From Gordius sp. MW1 (lineage: Eukaryota; Nematomorpha; Gordioida; Gordea; Gordiidae), in NCBI GenBank assembly GCA_964036665.1, contig OZ038526.1:25482001-25546000 (forward strand): a stretch of 64,000 nt of DNA. The letters are read 5' to 3'. Shown here piece after piece: positions 44,818 through 56,689 of the stretch. Position numbers and translations under genes: made by a program. A model generated the notes under the pieces. That model was not told where the DNA came from and made no database searches. It worked only from the letters and a program-made list of their open reading frames with translations. Position 1 is the stretch's first letter. Every line of letters begins with the position of its first letter.

Positions 44818-45757
44818 ATTCTTCTTTATCAAGTACTTGGCCCCACAGTCATGGGGATTGTTTTGATGAGTTTCTATCTTGATTGGGTAAGTGCCATGTC
44901 TTAATTAATCGTTTTTATAACTTTTTGTCCTTTTCACAAGATACGAGGTCGACCCTTCCTCCCTTCCCCAGTTACCTCTATGTCCAGTACTTTTCGATTT
45001 AAGTCATTTGTTCCCTTCTTAGTATATGCCCATACCACCGTAACCGACTTCGTTAATCATGCCCGCCATAGGTTGAATATCCAGTTTTGTCATGAGAAAG
45101 TCATTTCTCATATGGTGGAACTTAGTTTACCCTAAGTTCCATTGTATCATTCTTATCTCTGTGAATTGTAATAGCTTTCTTATGTAGTGTTTAATGCCCA
45201 TGCTTCACTTCCATAGAGTAACACCGGTCTTACGATGGATTTGGAAGCTTTGCTCTTTAGCCATATTGGCATTTTCTTGTCGCTCATTACACCAAATATA
45301 CTTCGCCATTTAAGCCATCCTTTTTGGATCCGGGCATTAACTTATGTTGCGCAACCTCACTTTTGATTTAGCATCGAGCTGAGGTATGTAAACCTGTCTA
45401 CTTTTAGATGCTTTCATCTAGCGATGGGCTGCCTGTAACCTTCATTTCTATTTATACCGTTTTTCGATCGTTGACCTTTAAACCATATCCAGCTAAGCAC
45501 TTTGACTACTTTTCGGCTTCTTCGAATACTTTCTCTTTTGTTTCCTTGCATAGTACTATATCATCGGCACATTGCATACGCCATGGCCATGGCTTTTGAA
45601 TGTCTCGCTATCGTGTCCATAATTATATTATAAATAGAGCAGATTTTTGATGTAATCTAATTTCCACCCGAAAAGGTTTAGAGTTTAGCTGTCATCCAAA
45701 CGCACGAATTTGAGGCTTGATAACTATTTTTCATAAGCCGTACAATGCGTCAGGGAT
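44818..45757 (-). mobile_element. RTE-type LINE, decayed 3' half
   Basis: About 940 bp corresponding to the reverse-transcriptase C-terminal part of the LINE at 60937-62372 (for example TTCATTTCTATTTATACCGT, TACTATATCATCGGCA), with many small indels. Same orientation as that copy. Confidence 0.85.
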
Positions 45758-45961
45758 GAATGATAAGTGCAGAAACGTGTATATATAGATAAAACTTAAT
45801 TGGTCACCCTTGCTAATCGAAAACACATTTCGGAACCATCCCAAAACAATTACAATTAAATTAACACAATTTTAATACATTACCCTTTTAGTGTTTGTCG
45901 ATTTAGCAATAAATCCTACCCCTCATAGGCATTCTCCACCTCTCTCTCTTCCTCCTTTAAA

Positions 45962-46357
45962 TTGCATAGCAAATTTGTTAGGTTGATACAGAGTATGGAC
46001 AAGTTTTATAAGAACAAAACTTCAGAACTTGGCGCAAGTCCGAAGGACCACTACGGAGTCAATGAGTGCAATTCCGGCAGGGGTTTGAAGGTGAAGCCTC
46101 TCCCCCTTTCTCACCCCTCTTCTGGTAACATACCTTCTTCCAGCCTACCAATTCCTCCCTTTGCTTTTAATATTAAAGCTCCCCATTGTTTGCCAGTCCC
46201 TAGCCCGTCATCCTCCCACCCTTACAATGCGCCTCAATTAGCCGACCACCTTATGGAGCAAATCTCACATCAAATTCCTTCCCTAGCACTAGCTGTAGTG
46301 TCCCAAGAGAAGCCAAATTTTCCATCCATTAATTATATATTTGATCACTTTAATTAA
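45962..46357 (+). other. 131-codon Pro/Ser-rich open frame, unknown
   Basis: Opens with FVRLIQSMDKFYKN, then a Pro/Ser-rich centre (SHPSSGNIPSSSLPIPP) and DHLMEQISHQIPSLALAVV. No domain recognised. It lies about 350 bp upstream of the reverse-transcriptase remnant at 46700-47400 in the same orientation and may be that element's 5' coding part. A chance open frame is possible. Confidence 0.3.
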
Positions 46358-46699
46358 CAAAAGCCCTTATAACCTCACTTATTAAGAAAAACGTATCAAA
46401 TTTCCATAGCATATCATTTTGTTTGGGAACCAAATGAACTAAAGTCTTATCAAGGAATCTCCTCTGTTTTAATTTTAACATCCCCCTTACATGCACAAAT
46501 TAAACTAAACCCTTTCACCTCAAATCTTGGATAAACTAAACAGCAAAGCATATTAGAAATAATAATAAATTTAACCCAAAAAGTGCTCTAAGCTTTTTAT
46601 GATACCAACTCAATTGTCCCCTGTTGTCCCAACCCTTAAAGAGCTTTTTTTAAAAACGCCCACCTGCACAGCTAGCACATACTCTGCATCTCTAGTGCT

Positions 46700-47400
46700 T
46701 GGGTCCTCAGATATCCGTTAAGCCATCTACCTATCAAATCCGTAGCCGGATTTGACGGATGGCGCCCAGTATACGTGCAAAATTAACTAAACATAAATAT
46801 TATAAACATGGAACCTCTCCTGAACTCTGATACTTCATTATGTAATAGTGTGCTTCCTCAAGAAAGTATCCCTACCATCAAAACATAACTCAGTTAGACC
46901 TGTTGCCAATAGATGCTTTTCTCGTGAAATTCTGAGAAAAATATTATGTAAACTCATAAAACCCTCTTTATTCACCAAGCTCAGCCCTCATCAACTCGGC
47001 TTTGGCATTAAAGGCGGCTGTGAGGCAGCCTGCCATGCTGCCCTGATCACACTTTAATATATTTCCATCGACTTGCTTTTAATAGCATTCGTAAGGAAAC
47101 CCTTATAAACTTTTTTAGCAGAATTCCTACGATTTTCAAATTACATTTCATTCATGGCTCTACATTCAACTATTCGGTCTATATTTTATAGACTCGTCCG
47201 AATGTATCCAGCAAAGAGATCCCATTAAGCCCTTCTTTATTTTTTTAAAGCCATCCATAATCTGGTCAAGGCAATTCCCAGTGTACCCTCGATTTGAATG
47301 ATTGGTATCTGGACGACGCCACCCTACGTGCCCCCCCCAGGGAAATTATTAGAACCATTATAACATTAAAAAGTTAAAAACCCAATCTTAATCTAAAATT
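46700..47400 (+). pseudogene. Second LINE reverse transcriptase (not RTE type), broken
   Basis: Fragments in shifting frames: VAGFDGWRPVYVQ, NSVRPVANRCFSREILRKIL, LSPHQLGFGIKGGCEA, SKEIPLSPSLFF and WYLDDATLRAPP. YLDD (47306-47317) is the catalytic box and GVKGGCEA-like text is typical of non-LTR retrotransposon polymerases. Several stops and frameshifts, so dead. Confidence 0.75.
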
Positions 47401-47759
47401 AACCTGAAAAAAAGTTGAAATTTTCCAGACCCCCATCCCTATCAACTTTTCTATTTTAAAGCATTTTTAATTATAGTGAGAGGAAAATTATCCCTTTTGG
47501 GATCACCCTTTGGCGGTGAATGATTTCTCTTGATTCCTAAAATTTTTAGATTTTTAACTCGAAAACGAAACTTGCACATCAAAGTTTTTACATAATCAGA
47601 ATATGATTTACTCAAAAATTAATCATTGTTTCCGCTCTTCTCGTGCATTTTTGCACTCAACTCTTCTAAAGCCATACTTAGAAGAGGGCTATAAAAACCA
47701 ACTCAAAAATCATGATAGTTCTAATCACAATCTTACAACCAAAACCTACGGTGTCCTCC

Positions 47760-49316
47760 ACAAACGGCGCTCACTGCTTACCCCGTCCGTGCAATGTGAA
47801 ATATACACTATTACTGCCTGACTCACAACGGAGGCGGTTAAGGAAATTAGTTGTGGATAGAATATGGATAACATGCTGGAATGTGGGCACATTGACGGGA
47901 AAGTGCATCGAGGTCTCACAAATGCTAAAAAGAAGAAAGGTACACATCGCCTGCCTACAAGAGACGGAACGGAACCAAAATTTGGGAGTTAGGAGCAGGA
48001 TAAAATTATTCTACAGTGGGTCATCAAATTGTAGATACGGGCTCATCGTTCTAAGCGAATCGTTCAAGGACAAGGTGGTTGAAGTCAAGCGTTGTTTTGA
48101 CAGGATAATGTTGGTGTTAGATTGCTGATCAGGTGGGCCTCCTAACCGATATGTGCGCCTATGCGCAGTAAATTGGGTGTATGCAATCAGTGAATGACAT
48201 ATTCTTCGATTCATTGGAAAAGGTAATACAATAAATAAGATAGGAAGAGGCTAATTATTGGGGCGAATTTTAGCACCCACGTAGTGAAAGATCGCCTCGG
48301 ATATGAACGAAATTATGGAGGCTATGGACAAGGTCTGAAGAACAAAGAAGGATAAAACCTTCTCCAAGTATAGCAAGCATACGACGCGATCTTAAACACC
48401 TATTTTCAAAAACGTGACGATCATATTGGGATTTGTAGAAGGTGGAAGCATTTTAGTCAAATTGACTATCTGCTCAAACGGCGAAAGGAGTTATGGAGTA
48501 TTAAGGATTGCAAAGGAATACCGGGAGAAGAAATCGCCAGGCAACATCGTCCACTTGTGATGGATCTTGAAAGAAAAGTTTCGAAAAAAGCAGAGTTTAT
48601 GAACCTTGAATTCGATACGAAATGCTAAAATATACGTCAACGAACGATAAATATCATCTAAAAGCCTCCTCACTGGGCTCAAGGAAGTTGCAAAGGGACG
48701 TAGACGACAAATGGTAGGCGCTAACTAAGGACATAAAGGAAACAGCGATTCAAATTCTAGGACAGACCAAAGGAGGCAAAACTATGAATAGGAAACTATG
48801 GTTGTGGGATCAATCGGCTAGGGATTGCATCAAACGAAAGAAAAATATATATAGACGGTGGTATAAAACAAAAAATTTGAAGGATCATCAAGAGTATAGA
48901 GGCAAAGAAAGCCGCGAAAAAGGCCGTTGCAAGGGCGAAGAATGCCGCGTACACCGAGATGGCAGACAAACTGGACCATAAAAGGGGCGACATATTTATT
49001 TACAAATTGGCTAAAAGGGAAGAGTCGCGATGTCGGAGTCTTAGTCAAAAACGAGAAAGGTCTTACCTTATTTAAGCCAAAGGAAGTGATTGAAAGGTGG
49101 AAAGGATATTTCAAGAAACTTATGAATAATGCAAATGACAAAGATTCTCTTCCCGATATTGAGCCAATCATAAGTATGGTCGAACTCTTTCAGGGGGATG
49201 AATTAAAACACAAAGGAACAAGATGCAAAAAGGAAAAGCTAATGGCCCACCTATGGAAACATGGGTCCAATCCCGAGAAGAAGGAGTTACCACCACGAAA
49301 TATCTTAAACTTTTAA
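47760..49316 (+). pseudogene. RTE-type LINE 5' half with endonuclease domain, broken
   Basis: At 47860-48128 one frame reads ITCWNVGTLTGK and HIACLQETERNQN, the start of an AP-type endonuclease. Decayed sequence follows, with WYKTKNLKDHQEY, AKNAAYTEMADKLDHKRGD and KEVIERWKGYFKKLMNN in different frames, the known spacer before the polymerase of this LINE class. The polymerase itself is missing. It complements the 3' fragments elsewhere in the window. Confidence 0.85.
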
Positions 49317-49438
49317 AAAAATATTGCATTTATTTTTAGACATTATAAATACTAACAAAGAATAAATCTAAACTCAATACTTTAAACCTCACAGGACTGC
49401 CGTGTTTACACGTAATATTTAATAAACATTATTATAAA

Positions 49439-49510
49439 ATGTCGTTAGTGGGGCTCGAATCTGCACGTGTTTTAAATCCAATGCGTGCAATACGTCGCTC
49501 GATATGGATT
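49439..49510 (-). pseudogene. tRNA-Leu(UAA)-like remnant
   Basis: On the minus strand: CGAGCGACGTATTGCACGC, ATTGGATTTAAAAC (anticodon-arm-like, TAA) and GCAGATTCGAGCCCCACTA followed by ACGACA and a TTTT run. The 3' half looks like tRNA-Leu, but the 5' acceptor strand (expected to pair with TAACGAC) is absent, so it is probably a pseudogene. Confidence 0.5.
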
Positions 49511-49687
49511 TATTGAAGCAACCTACAAAAAGATGAAGGTGAGGGTTTAACATTTATCTATATTATCATGAAGGTGATGTTTTTATACGAAAATATTGGG
49601 GGAAATAGTGTATTAAGATAGTGAAGTGTTAATAGGAGGACGACTAATGAATATAAACATTTTCAACAATGAATTGCTTTTGCAATA

Positions 49688-49897
49688 ATGTTAAACTTAA
49701 ACAAAGCAATTTTGGCGTTTTATATGTTTTTAATTCCTATCATTGCCGCCTTAAACTGTTACAAATGTGGATGCTTCTTTCATATGAGGAAAGACGATTG
49801 TGGCGACCCATTTGCTAAATTACCTATTTCAGAGCACCACAAAAAAATTGATGTTGCCCAAGAGACTACAAATCAAAAGGGTTTCTACTGTTTTAAG
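49688..49897 (+). CDS. Ly6-type gene exon 1
   Basis: Signal peptide plus the first five cysteines. Ends in phase 0 at donor GTATAA. Confidence 0.85.
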
Positions 49898-52048
49898 GTA
49901 TAACAATACTTATAATTTTGGGGATAATTAAACTTTATTTAATTAATTAGATCGTCTTAATAATTATATCAACATACTTCTTTTTAATTGACGATTGCAT
50001 CGCTGCGTCATTCATAATAATATCATAAAAATAATCCTTAACAGTCTTTGATAATTAATTGTAAAAGTCCCCAATTTTATTAAGATCCATTTCGTGTTAT
50101 AATAATCACTTTAGGGCAGCCAATAAGATAGTATTTTTAAGTTAAGACATAGGAGCTAAAATACGCATGTATTTAACCATCTTTAATACATTAACTTTAA
50201 TTGTATATAACACAAGGGGCATTTTTTGTTAGGTGAAGCCTACATATTGGTTGAAACAATAACCCATTTCAACCCATAAAAAAGAAAGTGAAATAGACGT
50301 ATTGTAGGTGTTACCTTTTTGTCTTGCACTAGACTGCTTGCCACTTGACATGTTTAGCAACAATATTTAATATTAATTATACAAACATTTGCCTTAGATA
50401 TTGTAAATCAATAAAAAATCCAAAGGGTAGATAAGTATAAATAAAAAGTTAGGACTAGGAGTAATGAAAACAATGAAATAACAAAAAAAAATATTGGAAA
50501 CAAAAATAGTTCAGTTTGATAAAAAATACTATTTAAACATATTGGTGGGCTTTTATTTTGCAATATATCAATTATAGTAAGTTTTCTTGATGAATACAAT
50601 ACAACCGGGCTAACGCGGCGTTCGTGATGACGCGCGAAGCGAAGAAAAGCTAAGTGAATTTTTGAGCTAATTTATCAAACTCTTCATTCTTTTTCTTAAT
50701 ATCTTTATATTCATCGTGAAATTTATCATATATATCACGAAAATAACAATTGTAAATAGGAGGCGTCTATAGTGAAACCGCAGATTATTATTTTCGCCCG
50801 CGGCAAAAAGCGAACGAAAATAAGATACATTGTACTTTAGATACATTGTACTTTTCGCGTGATGGTTAACAAATTATGTATGTATTTTTTATATAATTTT
50901 ATATGTTTATAGAATAATTACAATCTTATCAATGAATACTATATATATATAATAAATTTCACGATGAATATAAAGGGATTAACAAAAAGTTTGATAAATT
51001 AGCCCAACACTTCGCTTTTTTTCGCTTCGCGCATCATCACGAACGCCCTCCTAAGGCGAAATTATCTTTGAAATCCATCATAATAACGAATTAATATTCA
51101 CAAACTTAAATTATTCATTGCTGCTCAATGTGTGTGTGTGTGGGTAGGATTTTAGTTAAATTACAACTAGTTACGAAAAATCACCTAAATGTAAGAGAGC
51201 AAAATGTGAGAGTTAAAAAACAAGAGTATTTGTGAGGGTGACGATGTTGAAAGCCAACATTTGTTCTCTATTATTTATATAGGCTTAGCCTATTTGTACA
51301 AGTTTTATGGCCCATGAAACCTATAACCGTTTTACTCCATAACTGAATACTTCTTTATAATTCTAGACCTACCAAAAAAATTAAAAACATTGGCAAAAGG
51401 AAAAATTTTACAGCAATAATAGTCTTTTATAAATAACAAAATAACCGTAGGGTAAACTGCAGGGACGGGCGAGAACAAGACGATGAGGCGTAATATCAGA
51501 GGGCATGGTGATAAAATTCTTTGTAGGGTACAATAATTTGTAGAATATAACCATATTAATAAAAGAAAATATTAAATTTATGCCAAACTTATAAGAAAAA
51601 TGAAGATGTAATAGAACATTGCTAATTTCTAACTATCCTTAGTAATGGGTAGATGACGCAAACTAATTTAACACATAACACTGGGGTGTCAACACATGTA
51701 GCAGCTTCAAGCTTTTCGCTTAACCTGTATTTAAATTATTTAGATTGAGTGATCTTGCTTTTGTAATATAGGAAATTCGTTTATTTTACACATACGTAGC
51801 ACGTTTCTAAAGAGGTCCCATTTAACGATACCTCAGAATTAACGTGTTCCTCTAACGCAGAAGTACCATCTATAACCCGAGGACTCACGCCATTTTGCGT
51901 TGCTAGTAAACAAAGGATAGGTGGAACATCTTTGGGCAATTTACATTGTTGTCAAACAGATCTGTGCAATTCCGTCAATAGCTTTGACGCATATAAACAC
52001 CTAAACATAGCATTGTACTTAATAATTAAGTATGTAGCGAAATTGTAA
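49688..52048 (+). CDS. Ly6/quiver-type secreted or GPI-anchored cysteine-rich protein, 2 exons
   Basis: Exons 49688-49897 and 51800-52048 join in phase 0 to 152 codons. Residues 1-22 form a hydrophobic signal peptide (AILAFYMFLIPIIAA). The mature part opens LNCYKCGC and ends CCQTDLCNS, the hallmark of the Ly6/uPAR three-finger fold. Ten cysteines are present (24, 27, 29, 38, 68, 86, 103, 120, 121, 126), the usual number. A short hydrophobic C-terminus (LNIALYLIIKYV) could be a GPI signal, but it is less hydrophobic than usual. Insect relatives act at septate junctions or tune ion channels and receptors; the role here is unknown. Exon 1 ends GFYCFK before donor GTATAA, and the acceptor follows a pyrimidine-rich tract ending ACGTAG. 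Confidence 0.85.
50604..51053. repeat. Foldback MITE in the Ly6 intron
   Basis: Arms of about 140 bp are inverted copies: GGCGTTCGTGATGACGCGCG, AGCTAATTTATCAAACTCTT and TTCATCGTGAAATTTAT on the left; their complements end CGCATCATCACGAACGCC on the right. No target duplication identified. Confidence 0.85.
51800..52048 (+). CDS. Ly6-type gene exon 2
   Basis: Starts HVSKEVPFNDTSELTC and carries the CC..TDLCN motif; stop TAA at 52046-52048. Confidence 0.85.
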   Translation, partial: HVSKEVPFNDTSELTCSSNAEVPSITRGLTPFCVASKQRIGGTSLGNLHCCQTDLCNSVNSFDAYKHLNIALYLIIKYVAKL

Positions 52049-53304
52049 ATGCAAGGGTAGCTAATTTAATTGCCTTATTATAAAATATTGTTTGTCAAGA
52101 GTGGCTTGTTTCCCTCTTTCCAGTCATCTGATTTAGCATAATTCGACTTATTTATTTTAATTGTTTGTTTCGATAAGTCATTTTCTTCAATTACACTAGA
52201 CAGCAAATAGTGGTCCTGTGAAATCAACAGAAAACGATCAAAATACTTTTATATAGTTTTTTGGCATGAATTTGTATTTCGTTTTTTCTTTATTCGTTAA
52301 CTTTATGAAAAATCGAGTTAAAAGTTGAAAAAATTAGGTTTTTGCACCTTAGTTGCAAATCGAGGAAATAAATCGACAAAAATTGAAAGAAAAACTTTAA
52401 GCACTAAAACAAAGATAGAAGAAAATATAAATTTGTTTGTATAGTTAAATTAGTATTTAATATTTCAATACACTTCTTTCATTCTTCTCTCTCTCGTTCT
52501 CTTCAATCACTCACAGCCCCTCTTCTCTGTCTAAATCTCTATCTTTTCTAAATATAAATTTTTTTAATTGCAATTTATAGCATTATATAGGTTTAAGAAA
52601 CAACACGTATTTGAAAATTACTAAAATTTTGATTCCGTCTATTTAGAAGTAATATCTAATTTTAATGCAATAGCAACAAATTTAACATTAAATTTTAAAA
52701 TTAAACATATATTCTATACAGTTTTTGACCCATGAAGTATAGATTCACTTTGGGGGCGGGCATAATAAATAGATACTGCAAACGAAAAACACGGTGCTTA
52801 TAAAATAAGAAGAGAGCACAAATTGTATTTTTACAAAGTTATTCTGAGTAGGTATGTATTTGCCTCGATGAATTCAAGAGCTTAGCTAAATCGGAAAGCT
52901 AAGATTGAGTTCCATCTGACATCTGACACCTATGCGGTGCATCTCGGGCCACGTTAACCAGAGGTTAAGTGTTCTTTTGTTAGTAGGTTAGTGGTGACTG
53001 TGTTAGTATATATATATATTTATTATAATATATATATATATATATATATAAAGAAATGGTTTGGTACGTTGGTAGTAACACAAAGAAAATTATTTGAGTG
53101 GAAAGGGGGAATTAGGGAGTATGAGACAAAATGGATAGAGAGGTGAAGTGGCCACCGCTAATAGTATTTATAGTAGTTGTAGTAGTAGATAAATAACAAC
53201 ACGCACTTACATCATAGCTTTAAAGGAAAGGGAGGGCGACCTTAAATCAGGGAAATTTGTCAATATATAATATAGGGATATATTAATATTATATAAATCA
53301 TTAA

Positions 53305-54422
53305 TCTATATATATAAAGTAAAGTCTATGTATGTGTGTGTGTGTGTGTATGAATGTATGTATGTATGTATGTATGTATGTATGTATGTATGTATGTATG
53401 TATGTATGTGTGTATGTATGTATGTATGTATGTATGTATGTATGTATGTATGTATGTATGTATGTATGTATGTATGTATGTATGTATGTATGTATGTATG
53501 TATGTATGTATGTATGTATGTATGTATGTATGTATGTATGTATGTATGTATGTATGTATGTATGTATGTATGTATGTATGTATGTATGTATGTATGTATG
53601 TATGTATGTATGTATGTATGTATGTATGTATGTATGTATGTATGTATGTATGTATGTATGTATGTATGTATGTATGTATGTATGTATGTATGTATGTATG
53701 TGGATAAGGGCTAATTCTGAAACTACCGGCCCGATTCGCGCGAAAATTTAGCCATAGATGCCCAGGGCGGCCAGGGGTAAAATAGCTTTTTAAGAATCCT
53801 AATTTTTTTTTTTAATTTAAAAAAAGGGCTAAATTCTGAAACTACCGGCCCGATTCGCGCGAAAATTTAGCCGTAGATGCCCAGGGCGGCCAGGGGTAAA
53901 ATAGCTTTTTCAGATTCTTAAAACACCTTTTCGTTTTAAAAATATCGGACATTTTCCGGCCAGTTTCATTTATAGCATCATATACATTAATGACGTCATA
54001 CATACAAGGCTGAAGTTTTCTCGAGATATATAAAAGTATAATAAAAATGTTACAGTATACGGTCAAAATTATTGGGGTTTAACAAACTATTTAAATTTTA
54101 TACATTATCATTAGGTTTTATAAACCCGTGGTACTTTTTGTCACCCAATTATGCATTTTATCGTTATCACCTCACATTTTAACCTATAAAATTAACAAAT
54201 ACCTTATGAGTATTTTAAAGTTGTAGATTTATTAAATTATTAATAAATATGCCTTTTCCTATTATTAAATTAAATAATATTTATTTCAATAATATAGCAT
54301 TATATTTTTAATCATAAACTCTCCTATGACTTAAAATTTTTCATATATGTTCTATTGATTCATGCCAATTATTTAGCTGATCAAGGACTAAGCTAAAGCA
54401 ACGCTTGGCTGGGCACAGCTAG
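53305..54422 (+). mobile_element. Non-autonomous Helitron-like element with TATG microsatellite
   Basis: Starts TCTATATATATAAAG after A and ends GCTGGGCACAGCTAG before T, the A/T target and CTAG end expected of Helitrons. A GC-rich stem (GCTTGGCTGGGC region) lies just before the end. It contains a microsatellite and a tandem duplication (GCTAATTCTGAAACTACCGG at about 53709 and again at about 53828). No coding frame. Confidence 0.85.
53352..53700 (+). repeat. (TATG)n microsatellite, ~350 bp
   Basis: Nearly perfect TATG repeats with one TGTG variant near 53407. The Tyr-Val-Cys-Met frames through it are artefacts. Confidence 0.97.
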
Positions 54423-54890
54423 TTAATTAATAAAGGGCATGAAATTTTTCAACAGATTTTTCTCCCCATTATCTACAAATTAAATTTATTAAACAAAAAT
54501 TTTACCCATCAATTTGCAAGTTATTGGCGTTTAAAAACGCTAATTTTTTTTAGCAACTTTGACAGCAACTATTTCAAAGCCTTGACATATAGGAAAAATA
54601 CTAAAATAATATTTTTGTTCGCCGGGAAAATCTCTACCAGAATCTGCAAACAATTTGCTGGTTTATTTTACTAGTTGAAGAGTGTTATTAATTTGCCATA
54701 AATTTACGCATTTTGTATAATAGCAGATTATCCAAAATATAATTGCAAATATATCCGCCCTCCCCCATGATAATAGATTGCAGGATTATGAAAAATATAT
54801 TATATATATATATCCCACTCGAAATTATAAACTCTCTTATATTATACTTTATCGCTATTAAAACCCTAACAAATTATCAAGCCTCAAATA

Positions 54891-55701
54891 ACACTGGTCA
54901 ACAAATAATGGACTTGTGAAATCAACTTGCGAATTGTTTGCAGATTCTGGTAGAGTTTTTCACTGTGAATACAAATACTTTTTTAGTTTTTTCCCTATAC
55001 GTAAAGTTTTTTAAATATTCGCTGTCAAAGTTGCCAAAAACGCGATTTTAGTGTTTTTCAAGTCAATAACTTGCAAATTAAACGGTAAAATTTTTGTTTA
55101 ATAGACATAATTCGTAGATATATGGGAGAGGAATGTATTCACATTTTTTTTTATTCTAGCACAATTACTTTTTAAATTATTTACAAAATTAAGTACCCCT
55201 ATCTTTTACATTGACAAATTACCCCAGACTTGACGTCGCCCTCCCTTCTCTTCAACACTAAAAATTAAGTGCGTGTTGTTGTTTTGGTAATAGTAGTAGT
55301 AGAGTAGATAAACAACAACACAAACAACAACATGCACTCAATTCCTAGTGTTAAAGAGAAGGGATGGCGACGTCAAGGCTGGTGTAATTTGTCAATGTAA
55401 AAGATAGGGATAGTTAATTTTTTATATAATTTAAAAAGTAAAAGTGCTAAGATAAAAAAAATTGTAAATACATTCCTCTCCCCTATATCTACGAATTAAA
55501 TCTATTAAATAAAATTTTTACCAACTAATTTGCAAGTTATTGACGTTTGAAAAACGCTAAAATCACGTTTTTGGCAACTTTGACAGCGAATATTTAAAAA
55601 ACTTGACGTATAGGGAAAAAACTTAAAACTTATTCGTGTTCACCGTACAAAACTCTACCAGAATCTGCAAACAGTTTGCCGGTTGATTTGTTAAACCGTG
55701 T
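54891..55701. mobile_element. Foldback element F2, intact
   Basis: Arms of about 350 bp are inverted copies: GAATTGTTTGCAGATTCTGG, TTCGCTGTCAAAGTTGCC, GGGAGAGGAATGTATTCAC on the left and their complements on the right. Ends CACTGGTCAACAAAT and TGTTAAACCGTG. The centre has a further stem (GACGTCGCC.. and GGCGACGTC) and GTAGTAGTAG/CAACAACA runs. No target duplication found. Confidence 0.88.
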
Positions 55702-56689
55702 AATTAACCATCCAAAATAATGAGAGGCAGCCCGACTTGCGGCTCAAGCGCGACTTCTAGCTAGTGTTTCGATCTCGTCTCGGTCTCGAAAACAAAATGT
55801 CGTTTCAGGAGCGATTATGAAAATCTCGACCTCGTCTCGGTCTAGAAAAATCTCGGTCTCGACGAGAATTTCGTCTCGTCTCGAATTTTTGAAAAAAAAA
55901 TATATACGGAATAAAAATTTCTCCTGTTTTATTAAAAATATTAAATGAGTGTTAAAAAATCCAAATGGCAAACTTTTATATTTTTTAAAAAACTTTAATA
56001 CATTAACTTTTGAAAGATTTACCGGGACACGATATTTCATTGACAATAAGATATGAATTAATTAATAAAAATAACATTTTTTATGTAAAGTGCAGACTAA
56101 AAAACTATAATTTGAAGAATAGAAAATTAAATATTATTGCTAAATTACAACAATTGTATCAAATTCACTGTGTCTGTCAACTATAAATGGACCTAGAAAA
56201 TTATAAGTTCGCTTATAGTTGACTTAGTTGCATAATTGAGGAAAAACCCTGGCTAAAGCTTCAAAGTGGTCCTTAACATATTTAAGGCAGACGTTTTAGT
56301 CCATTGATAACTATCATCAATTATAGTCCATAGTGTTTATTGCATGTTTACTATAGCCTTACAAACCACAAAGTGCAAGTGCCATTTAATGATAATATTA
56401 TAATTTACAGAATTGATAACTAGTTGCACATATTAAAACGTTGTAAAAACACGAATAAAAGCAGCATTATTATAGGATTAAGAACATAAGGTTTTGAACT
56501 TTTAAGTAAAGAGCACGTATTTAAACTTATGACAAAAATCATTATAATCAAATTTATATTCCAAATAATTACCTTCAAATTATAACTAACTTTGCCATTA
56601 AATAGTTATTTTAGTAATTACAGTATAGGTTCGTGTATTTATTTTTTATTGCACAATTATATAAATTATAGTAAAATTGGGAGGTATAA

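Larger units (their letters stand above)
52188..54696. mobile_element. Foldback element F1, split by a Helitron
   Basis: Left arm at 52188 (TGGTCCTGTGAAATCAAC), middle at 53150-53275 (GTAGTAGTAGATAAATAACA, GGGAGGGCGACC) and right arm 54456-54696 (ATCTCTACCAGAATCTGCAA, ACTAGTTGAAGAGTG) correspond in order to the intact relative at 54891-55701. The Helitron at 53305-54422 interrupts the right half. Confidence 0.75.

Noticed and set aside
48796..49171. Minus-strand open frames of 65 and 113 codons
   Set aside because: They are antisense to recognisable LINE coding text on the plus strand.
53328..53751. Open frames through the TATG array (Met-Tyr-Val-Cys repeats)
   Set aside because: A 4-bp repeat without stops is open in three frames automatically; no codon or homology evidence.
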